From Thelonectria olida (taxonomy: Eukaryota > Ascomycota > Sordariomycetes > Hypocreales > Nectriaceae): a DNA stretch of 64,000 nt. This document shows, in pieces, positions 29,901 through 39,787 of the stretch. The stretch spans positions 62,001-126,000 of the forward strand of contig JAGPYM010000021.1 in the NCBI GenBank assembly GCA_020736575.1, written 5' to 3'. The notes beneath the pieces are model-generated. The model did no database searches, was not told where the DNA came from, and was given only the letters and a program-made list of their open reading frames with translations. Position 1 is the first letter of the stretch. Each line of letters opens with the position of its first letter. A program made the translations under genes and the position numbers.

Positions 29901-30908
29901 AAACACGAAGACAGGCACTTTCAGGGAGAGACATGCAGCAATAGAAGACACAGACGCACTCTCTCAAGTGACCCCAGAGGATCCAGAGCCCCAGAGAGAG
30001 CCTTGTCCTGTCCTTCCTTCGGTCCCTGAACCTGCCTGTCCCTGACTGATCCCCTGGCCAGAGACAGCCCAGGTACGGTACCTTTCCCTCAACCTTGCCT
30101 GGGCATCGCATCCTTGTCCGTGCCTTCCTTCCCACGCTTGGCCCGTTGTCCACAGTCCACAGTCCCTCTGGACCTTGCGCGTTAACTACACACCACCCTC
30201 TCCCGCTCCTTCCACAACGCTAATATCCTAATAGTAGTACCGCGGTAGTCCTCCCAAGCTGGCACCCAAATCAATCGCCCCTTCCTGTGCTGGGCGCTCT
30301 CCCACACCACCAGTCCACCACGCGCTTCCTTACCCATATCCTTCCTTCCTGCCTCACCTCACTCAACTCACTCACTCACTCACTCTCCCATCCCCCCAAC
30401 CATCCTTCTGCCTTCCTTCTTGTGCTCCCTCTTCGTACCTTCTCTTGCTTGAGCCTTTTCACTGCTCCCACCCCCTCTCTGTTGCATCTCACACTCCCTC
30501 CCGTCTCTAAGCCTCTCTCTCTTCCTAATCTAACTACAACATCTTCCCACCCACTCAGACCTCACCCTCCCCTCCTTCTCTTCTCTCTCTTCCCTTCAGC
30601 TCCCACACGCTCATACAACTACTTCGCTTCCCGGCTCTTCACACGCAATTCCTTGTGTGCGGTTCGCCTCCATTTCATCGTCGTCGTCGGCTTCGTCCAT
30701 ACCACACTCGCTTAAAAACCACCAACCATCGACTCCTTTTTTTATTTGCTTTGGACGCAAGCTCGCACGCACGTACGCAACTGCAAACGCCCTAACCCGC
30801 ACCAAGCAGACCAAGACCGCAAACTCCACACTCGTTCTCTGTCTCTCGCTCTATCGCTCGCTCGTTACCTCTTCTCGTCGCTTCGTCGTCGCTCATACTA
30901 CCCATCAG

Positions 30909-30917
30909 ATGTGGTGA
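30909..30917 (+). other. Minimal upstream ORF (Met-Trp-stop)
   Basis: The sequence ATGTGGTGA encodes two residues and a stop. Its stop codon ends 9 bases before the start codon of the C2H2 gene. If the leader is transcribed as the C/T-rich composition suggests, this is the last AUG a scanning ribosome meets before the main start, so it could reduce translation. Whether it lies in the mature leader is not shown. Confidence 0.45.
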
Positions 30918-30926
30918 GAGTGGGTT

Positions 30927-32913
30927 ATGGATCCGAGTCAGAGCCCACAACAGCAAGGTCAACAACTGCTTTTGGGACAGCAACAACAACACCTTATGAA
31001 CCACCCGCAACAACATCCGATCATGTCATCTCAACAGCCGAGCCCGTCGCCGCCTCAGCAGCACGACAATGCCACTCCTCAGGATGTTCTCGCCGAGGCT
31101 AGAAAGAATCTCCAGGTCCTGATCGATTCGGGTCTCTCTAAGGATCTCCTTCACCAAATGCTCGAGGAAAGCCAGTCTCTACAACAGCTTGCCATGCCTC
31201 CTCCGCAGCCGCAGCAGGTACAGCCGCAGCAACCTCAGCAACAGCCTCCTCCTCCCCCTCAACAGCAGCCGCTTGTTTCTCAGCAACAATCGAATATCGC
31301 GCCTCCTCCACCAATGCGATGCCCTCCTCCCGTCCCCGTCCCCGTTGTGCCGATGCCCAATGTTACCAATGTGACGACCGTCTCACCACCCGCCAGCAAC
31401 AACACTTCGACGACCACGACGCCTTCCGCTGATATCAAAGTCGAAGCTCTTCCCGAGGACGTCTCCTGTACGTCATGACCCGTTTGCCTTTGCTTAGTTG
31501 TTGTCAGCTGCGCCTTGTCGCGCTTTTGCCATGCCGTGTCCGTTTTGATGTGATCTGACCATTTTCTGTGTAGCCATGTTCCTGCCTCCTTCAGCGCCCT
31601 TCAGCCACCGACCCCGAATTTCCGTTTCTTCAACGTCGTCTGGATCGTCCGGTCACGCCTCGATCTGGTCCACAAACTCGGGCCAGTCCTCCGTTTCCTG
31701 GCACTCCACCTCGACCTGCCGAAGTCAAGCGCCGCTTCCTCTCCCGCCGACTCCCGCCGTCACTGGTCCCCTCGGCCCACCAGTCGGTACCACCGGCAAG
31801 ACTAACATTTACTGGTGCACCTCGTGCGAGACGAGCTTCAAGCGCAAGTACGACTGGAAGCGCCACGAGGATGAGTTTCACGAGCGCTGGCGCAAGTACC
31901 CTTGCCCCGAGCCTGGCTGCAACCGTAGCTTCTGGGGTTCCAATTCGTTCAACCAGCACCACAAGCAGTGCCACGGCTGCAAGACGTGCCCCCATGCTGA
32001 GAAGGTTGTCAAGTTCCTGCGAAAGCGCAAGTACTGGGCTTGTGGTTTCTGCTCAGCTCTCCACCCAGCCCGCGAGCGTCATGTTGAGCATGTTGCTCGT
32101 CATTTCGAATCTGGCATGACCAAGGGTGACTGGATGCACTCGCGCGTCGTCTATGGCCTTCTTCACCAGCCCCTCATTCATGAAGCCTGGGATGCCCTCG
32201 TCGTTAGCAAACAGCCTGAGTACAACGGCCGCCGACCTCAGTTCAGTTGGCACCCAAGCAAGACGGGCCGCGCCCAGGGATTCCTCGAGAATGAGAGCCC
32301 TGGCCAGCTCCAGGATCTTCTGGAATTCTTTTCCGGTGACGAGGGCGAGGCTCAATGGATCGTGAGCGTTGCATATGACCTTGCAGACATTGTCCTTACG
32401 TCAGCCCCAATTCCATCTCCTCAATACTCTCACGCCAGCATTTCCCCTCAGGGTTTCGATCCTCGCATGTCGTTCATGACCCTGCCGACTCAGGCTGCTC
32501 ACCATCAGTCGATGATGCCTTCGCCAGATCCGTCGCAGCAGAACCCTTTCTCGACACCTTTCCGAAACACGATGCTCGTTCCTTCGCAGGCCTACCCACC
32601 GGCTGGACGACCTTCTCCTGATTCAGCTTCTCACTCGCCAATGGGTCCGTCAACATCGCCCTTGATGCCACCACCCGTGCCGTCTCCTCTCGATAAGCGC
32701 GAGCTGCCGCCACCACCGCAGGCCCAGGACGCTGGTGAGACGATGATGGACTTTGAGTACTCCCCCGCGCCTGTTGTGTTTGACGACTGGGAGAGCCTCA
32801 CTGGTGCTGTCATGGAACAGACCACACCCACACCCCAGCATCAACAACCCAACGGTGGCCCAACTGATTGGGGCATGATGCAATATTTCAATGACCCCCG
32901 GGTCGCTTCATGA
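30927..32913 (+). CDS. C2H2 zinc-finger transcription factor, Gln/Pro-rich
   Basis: Two exons, 30927-31467 and 31574-32913, give about 626 residues. The N-terminal 180 residues are Gln- and Pro-rich with a short helical segment (QDVLAEARKNLQVLIDSGLSKDLLHQML, here read in parts), typical of activators. The zinc-finger block is at about 262-357: CTSCETSFKRKYDWKRHEDEFH (C2H2), CPEPGC with a downstream HHKQCH, and a third unit CGFCSALHPARERHVEHVARH. It continues into a block (GDWMHSRVVYGLLHQPLIHEAWDALV) that looks globular. The C-terminal 250 residues are Pro/Ser-rich and disordered. The intron has a GTACGT donor and TGTGTAG acceptor. I recognise the finger arrangement as one found in Sordariomycete regulators but do not know the target pathway. 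The very long upstream region suggests complex control. Confidence 0.88.
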
Positions 32914-34464
32914 TTTCAGTCCGAATTCTGAAACAGCGTCGTGATTTTTCTCGTTTGGACGTCACCGAGCCTTTTGTTTTATTTTGAACCCCATTACCAT
33001 CACGTTCGGGCCAGCCCATCAGTGGCGCCCCTTTTCACATTGAATCGAAGACCGACCGACTTGAACGACTCGACCTCGTCTCTGTGCAAGCACACACATT
33101 TCCTTGAATCGTCATTTCCTTATTAGATAATGATAATACCCCCCTCGAGAGGTTGGCGAGGGCATCTGTCCTTTGTGTTTTAGCCCCGTTTCTTTTGTAC
33201 CTGGCAGGTGTAGGAATTGGGTATTTGATGGGGCCTTCTTATGTCCTGGTCCAGAAAAAATGGGAGTTGGAGGTATTCTGCTCTGTATCACACAGCATTT
33301 CCTTTATTTATTGTGAGCTTTTGAGATGTCAAATGGATGGATGGATGGATGGTGGAAGAAAGGAAGGGAAATAAGGGAGAGACTCATTCGAGAGGAAGTT
33401 AGAGAAGATGAAGAGGAGGAACATGTGGAAGATGTCACATGGATGTCTATAAATGACGAATGGGCCTTTCTTAACGTTTGACGCATATATAGGGTGCTTC
33501 GGTGCTCAGCTGGTGTCAAAGGGTGCAAACGCCCTCTTGTGTAAGATAGGATAGGAATAGGACATGGAATGCAAAAGAGACCTGGATAGGATGATTTGAT
33601 TTCAAAGGAATTGAGTTGTGTTGCAAGCGAAGATGAATAGTGAATGAAGAGGATCATATATAAGTCCATGTTGCGAGTGATATGCGTGGTGGAGAGACGC
33701 AAGGGAGCATTGTGACCGGAGCAAATGAAGGAATTGTAAACCAACATTTCAAGTTGAGAGGGAGACGGGCGATGGTTATGTCGTGGACGGATGAACTGGC
33801 ATGCTGAGTGTCTCACCACGTCTCATGAGCCACGGTTATTGTTCGTGTCTGGTGTTGGAGGTGCAAGTCACAACAGACAGACACTGACTGAAAGATGAGA
33901 TGAGATCAGAAGCGGGGGGAGCAGATTAGATATAACAACTTTAAAGTTAGAGTTAAGCTTTGAAAAATGATCCTTTGTGATAGTGGTTGGTTGAGGTTGA
34001 GTTTGATGGGATGGGGCGGCATTGCTGGACGAGGCGGCAGAAGCCGATGAAGGGTATTTTTTGTTCTCTCGACCTTCTTTCCTTCTTTGTTTTGTTTCCA
34101 ATCTTCTCGCACGAACAAAAAGTGGCTTGTTTCATGGAAACGAGGAGAATGAGTGGCGGGTGGCCCTGTTCCTTTGGAGCCGAACAAAGGCTTGTTGTGT
34201 CGTTGTTCGGCATCAAGACAACTCGAGTGTGTGTAGCTGCACAATTGGCCGTTATCATGATGATGAACACGCACAATTAACTTTTTCCTGCCTCCCGAGG
34301 AAGACACCTTCTTGTTCGCATCGGTCTGCATACGTATTTAAGATGTCGTTATCCAGCTCACTTATGAAAATCCAGTTGCTCACACGGATTTCAAGCTTCA
34401 AGCGTGTAAATCAGCCTTTCGAATCTGTATAGTTACACCTGTTGTATACGGTAAATATAATAAG
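32914..34464. other. Spacer between C2H2 gene and Ser-rich gene
   Basis: This tandem spacer of 1.55 kb holds the 3' end of the C2H2 gene and the promoter of the next gene. A short (ATGG)n microsatellite lies at 33331-33353. No gene is seen. The last 150 bases before 34465 are A+T-richer, as expected near a start. Confidence 0.55.
33331..33353. repeat. (ATGG)n microsatellite
   Basis: Five tandem ATGG units, reading ATGGATGGATGG and onward, in the 3' spacer of the C2H2 gene. Confidence 0.8.
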
Positions 34465-35958
34465 ATGCCTTCTTCCAGTTCAAGCAAGACGGGGTACAAG
34501 TACAAACCCGGCTCGTTCCTCGACTCGCTCGCCTATGCCACGGCCTCCAAGGAGGTCCAGGACGCCATCAAGGCCAAGCATGGCGTCCCTTACACGACCA
34601 GCAGCGGCAGCAGCACGCGGAGCGTGAGCAGCAAGTCGTCGAGCCTCAAGACCAACCGCAGCGAGAGCACCGCCTCCAGACACTCCAAGATGGTTCGTAC
34701 CTCGTCGTCGAGCGGGGGTAGCAGCGGCAGCAGGTCTAACAGCAGCAGCTCCAAATCGTCGGGCAAGAGGAGCGGCAAGAGCCACCACAGATCCTCCCAG
34801 GGGAGAGAGAGGAGGGAGACTCGTCAGCCGACGGAGCCGCAGATGGATGAGAGATACCTGCTCCCCGCGGGTGGACTCTTGCCCGTGAGAGAGAGTGGAC
34901 ATGGCTTCGTATATGAATATGACCCTGCAGAGTTCGGCGAAGAAGAAGACGACTCTGGCTGCGACTACGACGAGCAACACGAAGACCCGTCCCCCTACCA
35001 GTCCCACCAAGGCGAGTACCGCAAACCTCCCCCGACGGCAGCGGCAAAGACAAAGACTGATACTGGCAGCAAACAGACCCACGCCTCGTCCACCACCCCA
35101 TCTAGATACTCAAACCTCCCCTCCCTCCCTCCCGCGCCCCTGCCCCCCCTTCCCGCTGACTACCTCGACACCCCTCCCCCTTCCATCACAGCCGCCGAAG
35201 CCCACCACGAGCACACTGTCAGCCATCTCTGGACAAAGATCAAAATGCGCTTCACAGGGAAACCCGAGCACGCAGACATCCCCGCCGCCAGACCCTCGAG
35301 CGACGTCGTCACCGCCCCCCCGCGCAGCATCGCCGCCACCTTCAAAGACCACGTCGCCCGCCCCCTGACGGCCACCGAGGCCATCGACTGCCACTCCCAC
35401 TCCCACAGCAAGCCGCGGCCCCAGAGCTTCTCGGTCGTTGGCGCCCGGCCGCTGCGCAACAGCGACAAGGCCGAGCGCTCGCGCATCACGTACGATCCCG
35501 CAAAGGACCCCATGTACGCGCACATCCCGCGGACCAAGGCCACGCACTTCCCCGGCGAGATCACCATCAGCAACGGCCACGTGCCGCGCGTGACGGTGTA
35601 CGCCGTGGAAAAGGGGCGGCACATCTCGCCGCGAGACGCAGCGCGGACGACGCGCGACCAGGGCGATCGGTGGGCGGATGTGTCTGCGTGGCGGGGGGCG
35701 GTGCGGGCAGGATCTCCGGGCGAGGCGGTGGACGACGAGCGGACGATGGAGCGGAAGAGCCAGTACAACAAGGGCAACAAGAACAAGGCGGGACGGCTGA
35801 GTGTGATTACGGCGTGGCCGGAGGTGCAAGGCGCGGACCGGTACGACGAGGGCGAGGATGGGATTGATAGGGCGACTCTTGGGCCGGAGGATAGCTTGAG
35901 CGCGGTGGAGGAGAAGAAGGACCGGGAGAGCTGGATGAGGAGACGAGAGGTGGTTTGA
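34465..35958 (+). CDS. Ser-rich, largely disordered protein, function unknown
   Basis: This is an intronless frame of 497 residues. The N-terminal 40 residues (SSSKTGYKYKPGSFLDSLAY and onward to AKHGVPYTT) look ordered and specific. They are followed by about 90 residues made almost wholly of Ser, Arg, Lys, Thr and Gly. Further on are a Tyr/Asp/Glu-rich patch (YEYDPAEFGEEEDDSGCDYD), a Pro-rich linker and a short basic segment LWTKIKMRFTGKPEH. The last 150 residues have more sequence-like content (SRITYDPAKDPMYAHIPRTK, HFPGEITISNGHVPRVTVYA). There is no signal peptide or membrane helix. Strong third-position G/C bias in this frame supports coding. Open frames on the opposite strand are explained by this bias. 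I do not recognise the family. Confidence 0.75.
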   Translation: MPSSSSSKTGYKYKPGSFLDSLAYATASKEVQDAIKAKHGVPYTTSSGSSTRSVSSKSSSLKTNRSESTASRHSKMVRTSSSSGGSSGSRSNSSSSKSSGKRSGKSHHRSSQGRERRETRQPTEPQMDERYLLPAGGLLPVRESGHGFVYEYDPAEFGEEEDDSGCDYDEQHEDPSPYQSHQGEYRKPPPTAAAKTKTDTGSKQTHASSTTPSRYSNLPSLPPAPLPPLPADYLDTPPPSITAAEAHHEHTVSHLWTKIKMRFTGKPEHADIPAARPSSDVVTAPPRSIAATFKDHVARPLTATEAIDCHSHSHSKPRPQSFSVVGARPLRNSDKAERSRITYDPAKDPMYAHIPRTKATHFPGEITISNGHVPRVTVYAVEKGRHISPRDAARTTRDQGDRWADVSAWRGAVRAGSPGEAVDDERTMERKSQYNKGNKNKAGRLSVITAWPEVQGADRYDEGEDGIDRATLGPEDSLSAVEEKKDRESWMRRREVV

Positions 35959-36505
35959 TGCTGTTTGTTAGCTGTTTGCAGAGGATTGCGAGATACCCCC
36001 CCCGGATGTTTCTGTCTGGATACGTTCATTACCTGATATAGGTATTTCTTTGAGTTGTATGAAAGATACCCGAGGTGTTCCTTGATTGAGTAATAGAAAT
36101 GATACCCCTTCCAAGAGAATACTTCTTGCCATGATAAAACCGAGAGCTGTCGATGTAAAGCGCGAGTGTAAACCTCGAGTCTATAACTTGACTGATTAGT
36201 TGAACTTCATATGTCGACTCCTCTAGACTCAACAGTCCAAGCCGAGATGAAACGACAACACATACATACATACTGTACACAAGCCTGCTCTACCCCCATC
36301 ACTGCTCCCAAGTTCCATCGATATGCAAGCATCCGCCAAGACGCCTCAACACCTGGGCTTTTTCCCTGTAAGAAGAAACCTTTCTTGTCCACCAGTAATC
36401 CCAATCAGTAATCAAATAATTCGATAGCGCCTCTGCCCTCCTCTTATACATCGCGTCCTTTCACTCAACGCCGACTGCTCCATATATTGTCACATACGGG
36501 CGGTT
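35959..36505. other. Convergent intergenic region
   Basis: This is the shared 3' space between the Ser-rich gene (+) and SPT8 (-). It is A+T-richer than the genes around it. No gene is seen. Confidence 0.6.
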
Positions 36506-38706
36506 TCACCCACTCGACACATTAATCTCGTAGCCGATTAATACCTCGGTGCTGGTTCCCTCCCAGCCTCTCGTGCCTGCCGCACTCAGCATGAACCGAC
36601 TCGTCGGGTCGATGTACAGGCTCGAGATGACTCCGGCCCTGGGAGGTCCGGGGATAATCAAGAAAGGAACACTCGAGTGCTTGACAGCGTGAGTGTCATG
36701 CAGGTCGTAGAGTCGGAGGATATCGTACGAAGCACTAGAAAAACCAACCATTAGTTCTGCCATGACAACAAGGCGAATACCATTACTTACCAGACTAGAT
36801 GCCTCCCATTCATCATGGGTCGCACCGCGCTCACGGCTCCGCTGCCCGCTGGCAACTTCAGGACGCGGCGAGGTTCCCATCCTCGCCGTGCCTTGTGAAT
36901 ATCAAACTCCTCTACCGTTCCGTTTCTGCGGCCTGCGTAAATCATATTGCCGTCGGGGCTCCAGCAGGCCCCCATGCACCACGGAGGCACACCGGGACGA
37001 TTTCCGATGCGCGCAATAGGGTTCGGGGTTCGCTTGTCCCAGATTCTCAGGGCTCCGTCGATTGCTGACGAGAGGAATGTCGTGACTGATGTCTGGGAAG
37101 GGTCGTACGTCTGAGGTGTCGAGTTTGTCACGAGTATCCCTGACGGTGATTGCGATCTTTTGAGTGCAGCAACATCGGCCCCGTCTACTTGAGACGGCTG
37201 ATCCTGTCCCTGAGTAGCTTGCGTTGGCTGCGTACTAACAGGCTCGATGTGACCGGGGATAGCAGGCTCCGACTCTCCCAGGAGCTGCGACGAAGGAGCA
37301 TCTAGCTCCATTGTGTCCCCAGCTGGCGGCTGTACGGCTGGTGCCGGTTCTGGGTCCTTCAAGCTGGCCATGGCCATATCTGCTGAGTGATCCATCCCGC
37401 TGTCGTGTTCGTGCCCGGGCATCATGCTCATAGAACCTGCGCCGTACTCGTCTTCGTCATGTCCGAACGGCTGATCGCCTGCCGACTCACCGAAGAGACT
37501 ACCGGCATCACTGCCACCAAAAAGACTCTCATGCGCCGGTGAAGCCTGGGTATCCGCTTCACCTCCGTTGGAGCTCTGGCCAAAGTCGCCCATGGCGGTG
37601 TCACTGATGCCGTTGCCAAGGGTTCCGTTCACCGGTGGCGCTCCATTGTTTGTCACCATAGTTGTCGAAGGCATAGGCTCATCTTCCTCCTCTGGGATCG
37701 GAGCACCGCTCGCCGGACGCAGTTCGATTGCTGAAATCTGACCTCCGTTCCCGTCAAAGCTTCTGATGGTGTGTCCCGTATTCAGGTCCCAATCAAGAAT
37801 ATTCTTGTCCCAACTTCCACTCAGCACACTCTTTTCGTCCTGGGCAAGAGTCAGAACGCTGACGGCGTTGGTGTGCTGCTGAAGACACGTAATTCGCTTG
37901 CCCTCGTCATGCCGCACGCTTTGTAAGTTGATGCCTCCAGACTCGAGGCCCGAGAGAAGCCAGAGCGCTTCGCAGTGGACAGCCAAGGAGTAGACCGGGG
38001 ATAGCGTATGCTCCTGCTCGCCGCGACCCGGAGCCGTCGGCTCCTCGTTTTCCCAGTACGACATGAGAATCCCAGCCTTGGTGACACTATCCACAAAGGG
38101 GTGCTTTTGTGCCACGGTCAAGGCAGTTTTGCCGTTGATGGTATTAGGGCCGTCGTACTTTCGAATATACCCATCCGAGCCTCCAGTCAACCAGTATCGT
38201 AAATCGGGGGTGATAGCCATGGCGTTGACGCTCGTTGATTGCGGGGCCGCCATGGTCGGGACAATGTCGTAGAGGCGCGCCGTAAGGACTTCGGGACGAG
38301 GCACCGGCCATCGAGGACGCAAAGGTTGAGGAGCGGGGGTGGCAGACTTGGCTCTCTTGTCTGGCCTGGCATGGCCATTGACTTGACCATTCGATGGCTC
38401 AGTCTTCACCTTGTGATCGCCGTTCGTTTCTGGGGCTACCGTCTGGCTCTGGCTTCGGCTGTCTCCCTCTTCGTTCGCATTATCACCGTCGGCGTCTCCA
38501 TCGGCATCGCCGTCCCCCTCAGCGTCTCCGTCGCCCTCCTCTTCCTCGTCGTCGTTATTATCGTCATCGTCTGCATCTGCATCTGCATCGTTATCACCCC
38601 CGACGTCGTCGGCATCCCCCATGATCTCGTCGGCGTCATTCTCCTGCTCATTGCCGTTCTCGTGGTCCGACTCGACGGAGCTCGCTGACATTCGATCGTC
38701 GTCCAT
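36506..38706 (-). CDS. spt8: SAGA complex subunit SPT8 (WD40)
   Basis: Spt8 belongs to the SAGA coactivator and contacts TATA-binding protein, influencing its loading at promoters. Two exons, 38706-36791 and 36734-36506, give about 714 residues. The N-terminal 90 residues are extremely acidic (runs of Asp/Glu/Ala/Gly with alternating DADADADDDD), encoded by a near-repeat of GATGC/GACGC words. A basic patch (KRAKS) precedes RLYDIVPTMAAPQSTSVNAM. WD40 repeats follow: YWLTGGSDGYIRKYD, SPVYSLAVHCEALWLLSGLESG, SVLSGSWDKNILDWDL, FLSSAIDGALRIWDKR and GNMIYAGRRNGTVEEFD. A long Ser/Gly/acidic insert (about 355-525) splits the propeller. The second exon gives ILRLYDLHDTHAVKHSS and the end of the last blade. 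Spt8 of budding yeast has the same acidic N-terminus and split propeller. Confidence 0.93.
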
Positions 38707-39312
38707 CTTTGTCGCAACCGACCAAGCGGGCCGGAATCTGGGCGAATTTCGAGTACAGAATGAAGAATATCGGCGAGGTAACTTCTGTTATCGATACGCT
38801 TTGGTTTCGCGGCCAGCCGGGCCCGTAACGTATAATGCGCCGTGGGGGTTCCCTCGCTGGGCAGCGCGTTGAGTAAGGTAGGCCGAGGCTGGTCTATGAG
38901 ATGCCGATGGTGTCGACGCAAGTGGGCGCTGAGAACCAAAACAAATGTCCCAAAAATGAATTGTGCGCTGGTCGTCGCACTGAGCGTAACTTGCGTGTGT
39001 AGATGAAGGTTCAAGTTGAAAACTGCCCTTTATCGGAGTGGTTCCAAGTCGACCTCCGTAGAACGTGCGTCCGGGACCAGCGTCCCTCCCGTCGGCGCAC
39101 CAGCTGCGGATTGACTTCGGAACTTCCCCACCAAATTCCATCTCCAAGTACGACGAATTTCCAGCATCGCCATTCACTTTACATCACAATCAAGTTGAAT
39201 CCATAATACACCAGTAAATGGCTTTGTGATTGTAGTCTTCCTCTACACCCTCCGTACTTCAATACCTCTACCCCAAGCTCCCACGCACAACTCCCCACCA
39301 CGCCCTCCATCA
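38707..39312. other. Spacer upstream of SPT8
   Basis: These 606 bases lie between the SPT8 start and the end of the next minus-strand ORF. They should hold the SPT8 promoter. No gene is seen. Confidence 0.55.
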
Positions 39313-39750
39313 TCAGTCAAAAGTGATTAGGTCTGCATCACGACTGATCGCGTCTCGGACGCCTTGCAGTCGGAGCACTGGGTTCACCTTCTCCGACATG
39401 TCGTCCATGTCATCCATCCCCATACCACCCAAATCGAACCCTGCAGCCGCATCGAGAACTGCTTGTTTACGACTCAGCAGATGCGTCATGCTGCTGACCT
39501 CGCTGTCGCTCTGCGACGCATAACAAGTGTGGATTGTCTCCACAGGTTGTCTTGCGGTTCTAGGCAACGTTGTGTCGATAAAGACGTCACGAATCGTTGT
39601 TGAATGCAGGGCAGGCCTGAATTCAGTCTGCTTCGATAATTGCAATGCTCGATTCCCAGCTCTGATCTTGGCTGGGCTCCATTTAGCAGAAAGGGACTCT
39701 TCTTCAGAGGGCGTGACGCTTCTGAAGCTGGATGAGGTCGTCGCCAGCAT
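39313..39750 (-). CDS. 145-residue ORF, small gene or last exon of helicase
   Basis: The frame reads 145 residues from ATG 39750, with conserved-looking segments (FRSVTPSEEESLSAKWSPAK, SMTHLLSRKQAVLDAAAGFD, NPVLRLQGVRDAISRDADLI) and an end DLITFD. The last residues LITFD match the clathrin-box pattern (L, hydrophobic, any, hydrophobic, Asp/Glu), which may be coincidence. The ORF begins only 37 bases after the helicase stop codon, with no room for a separate 3' end and promoter. A GTAAAC donor at 39791, in the last codons of the helicase, can be joined in frame to the CAG acceptor at 39730-39728 (or the CAG six bases on), making residues from about DFRSVTPSEE onward a C-terminal extension. I lean towards one gene but keep the entry separate because no strong branch site is seen. 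Confidence 0.55.
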   Translation of the reverse strand: MLATTSSSFRSVTPSEEESLSAKWSPAKIRAGNRALQLSKQTEFRPALHSTTIRDVFIDTTLPRTARQPVETIHTCYASQSDSEVSSMTHLLSRKQAVLDAAAGFDLGGMGMDDMDDMSEKVNPVLRLQGVRDAISRDADLITFD

Positions 39751-39787
39751 TGGAGGTTGATGGGTCCCTTTTTCTTATTTCATTAGT

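Larger units (their letters stand above)
22151..30926. other. 8.8-kb gene desert upstream of C2H2 factor
   Basis: No gene can be supported. All open frames are short, of mixed composition and without known motifs. The region contains several microsatellites (listed separately), G/A-rich tracts, and from about 30150 to 30900 a very C/T-rich stretch typical of a fungal 5' leader. The orientation of flanking genes (PEX16 ends into it, the C2H2 gene starts out of it) makes it the upstream region of the C2H2 gene. It could hold a long promoter, a long spliced leader or a non-coding RNA; the sequence does not decide. Confidence 0.55.

Noticed and set aside
22151..30926. Transposon or biosynthetic cluster in the long spacer
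   Set aside because: No transposase, reverse transcriptase, terminal repeats or enzyme motifs were seen in any frame.
35110..36029. Minus-strand ORFs of 239 and 289 codons
   Set aside because: They overlap the Ser-rich plus-strand gene fully and arise from its G/C-biased third positions; their products are Arg/Ala/Val-rich shadows.
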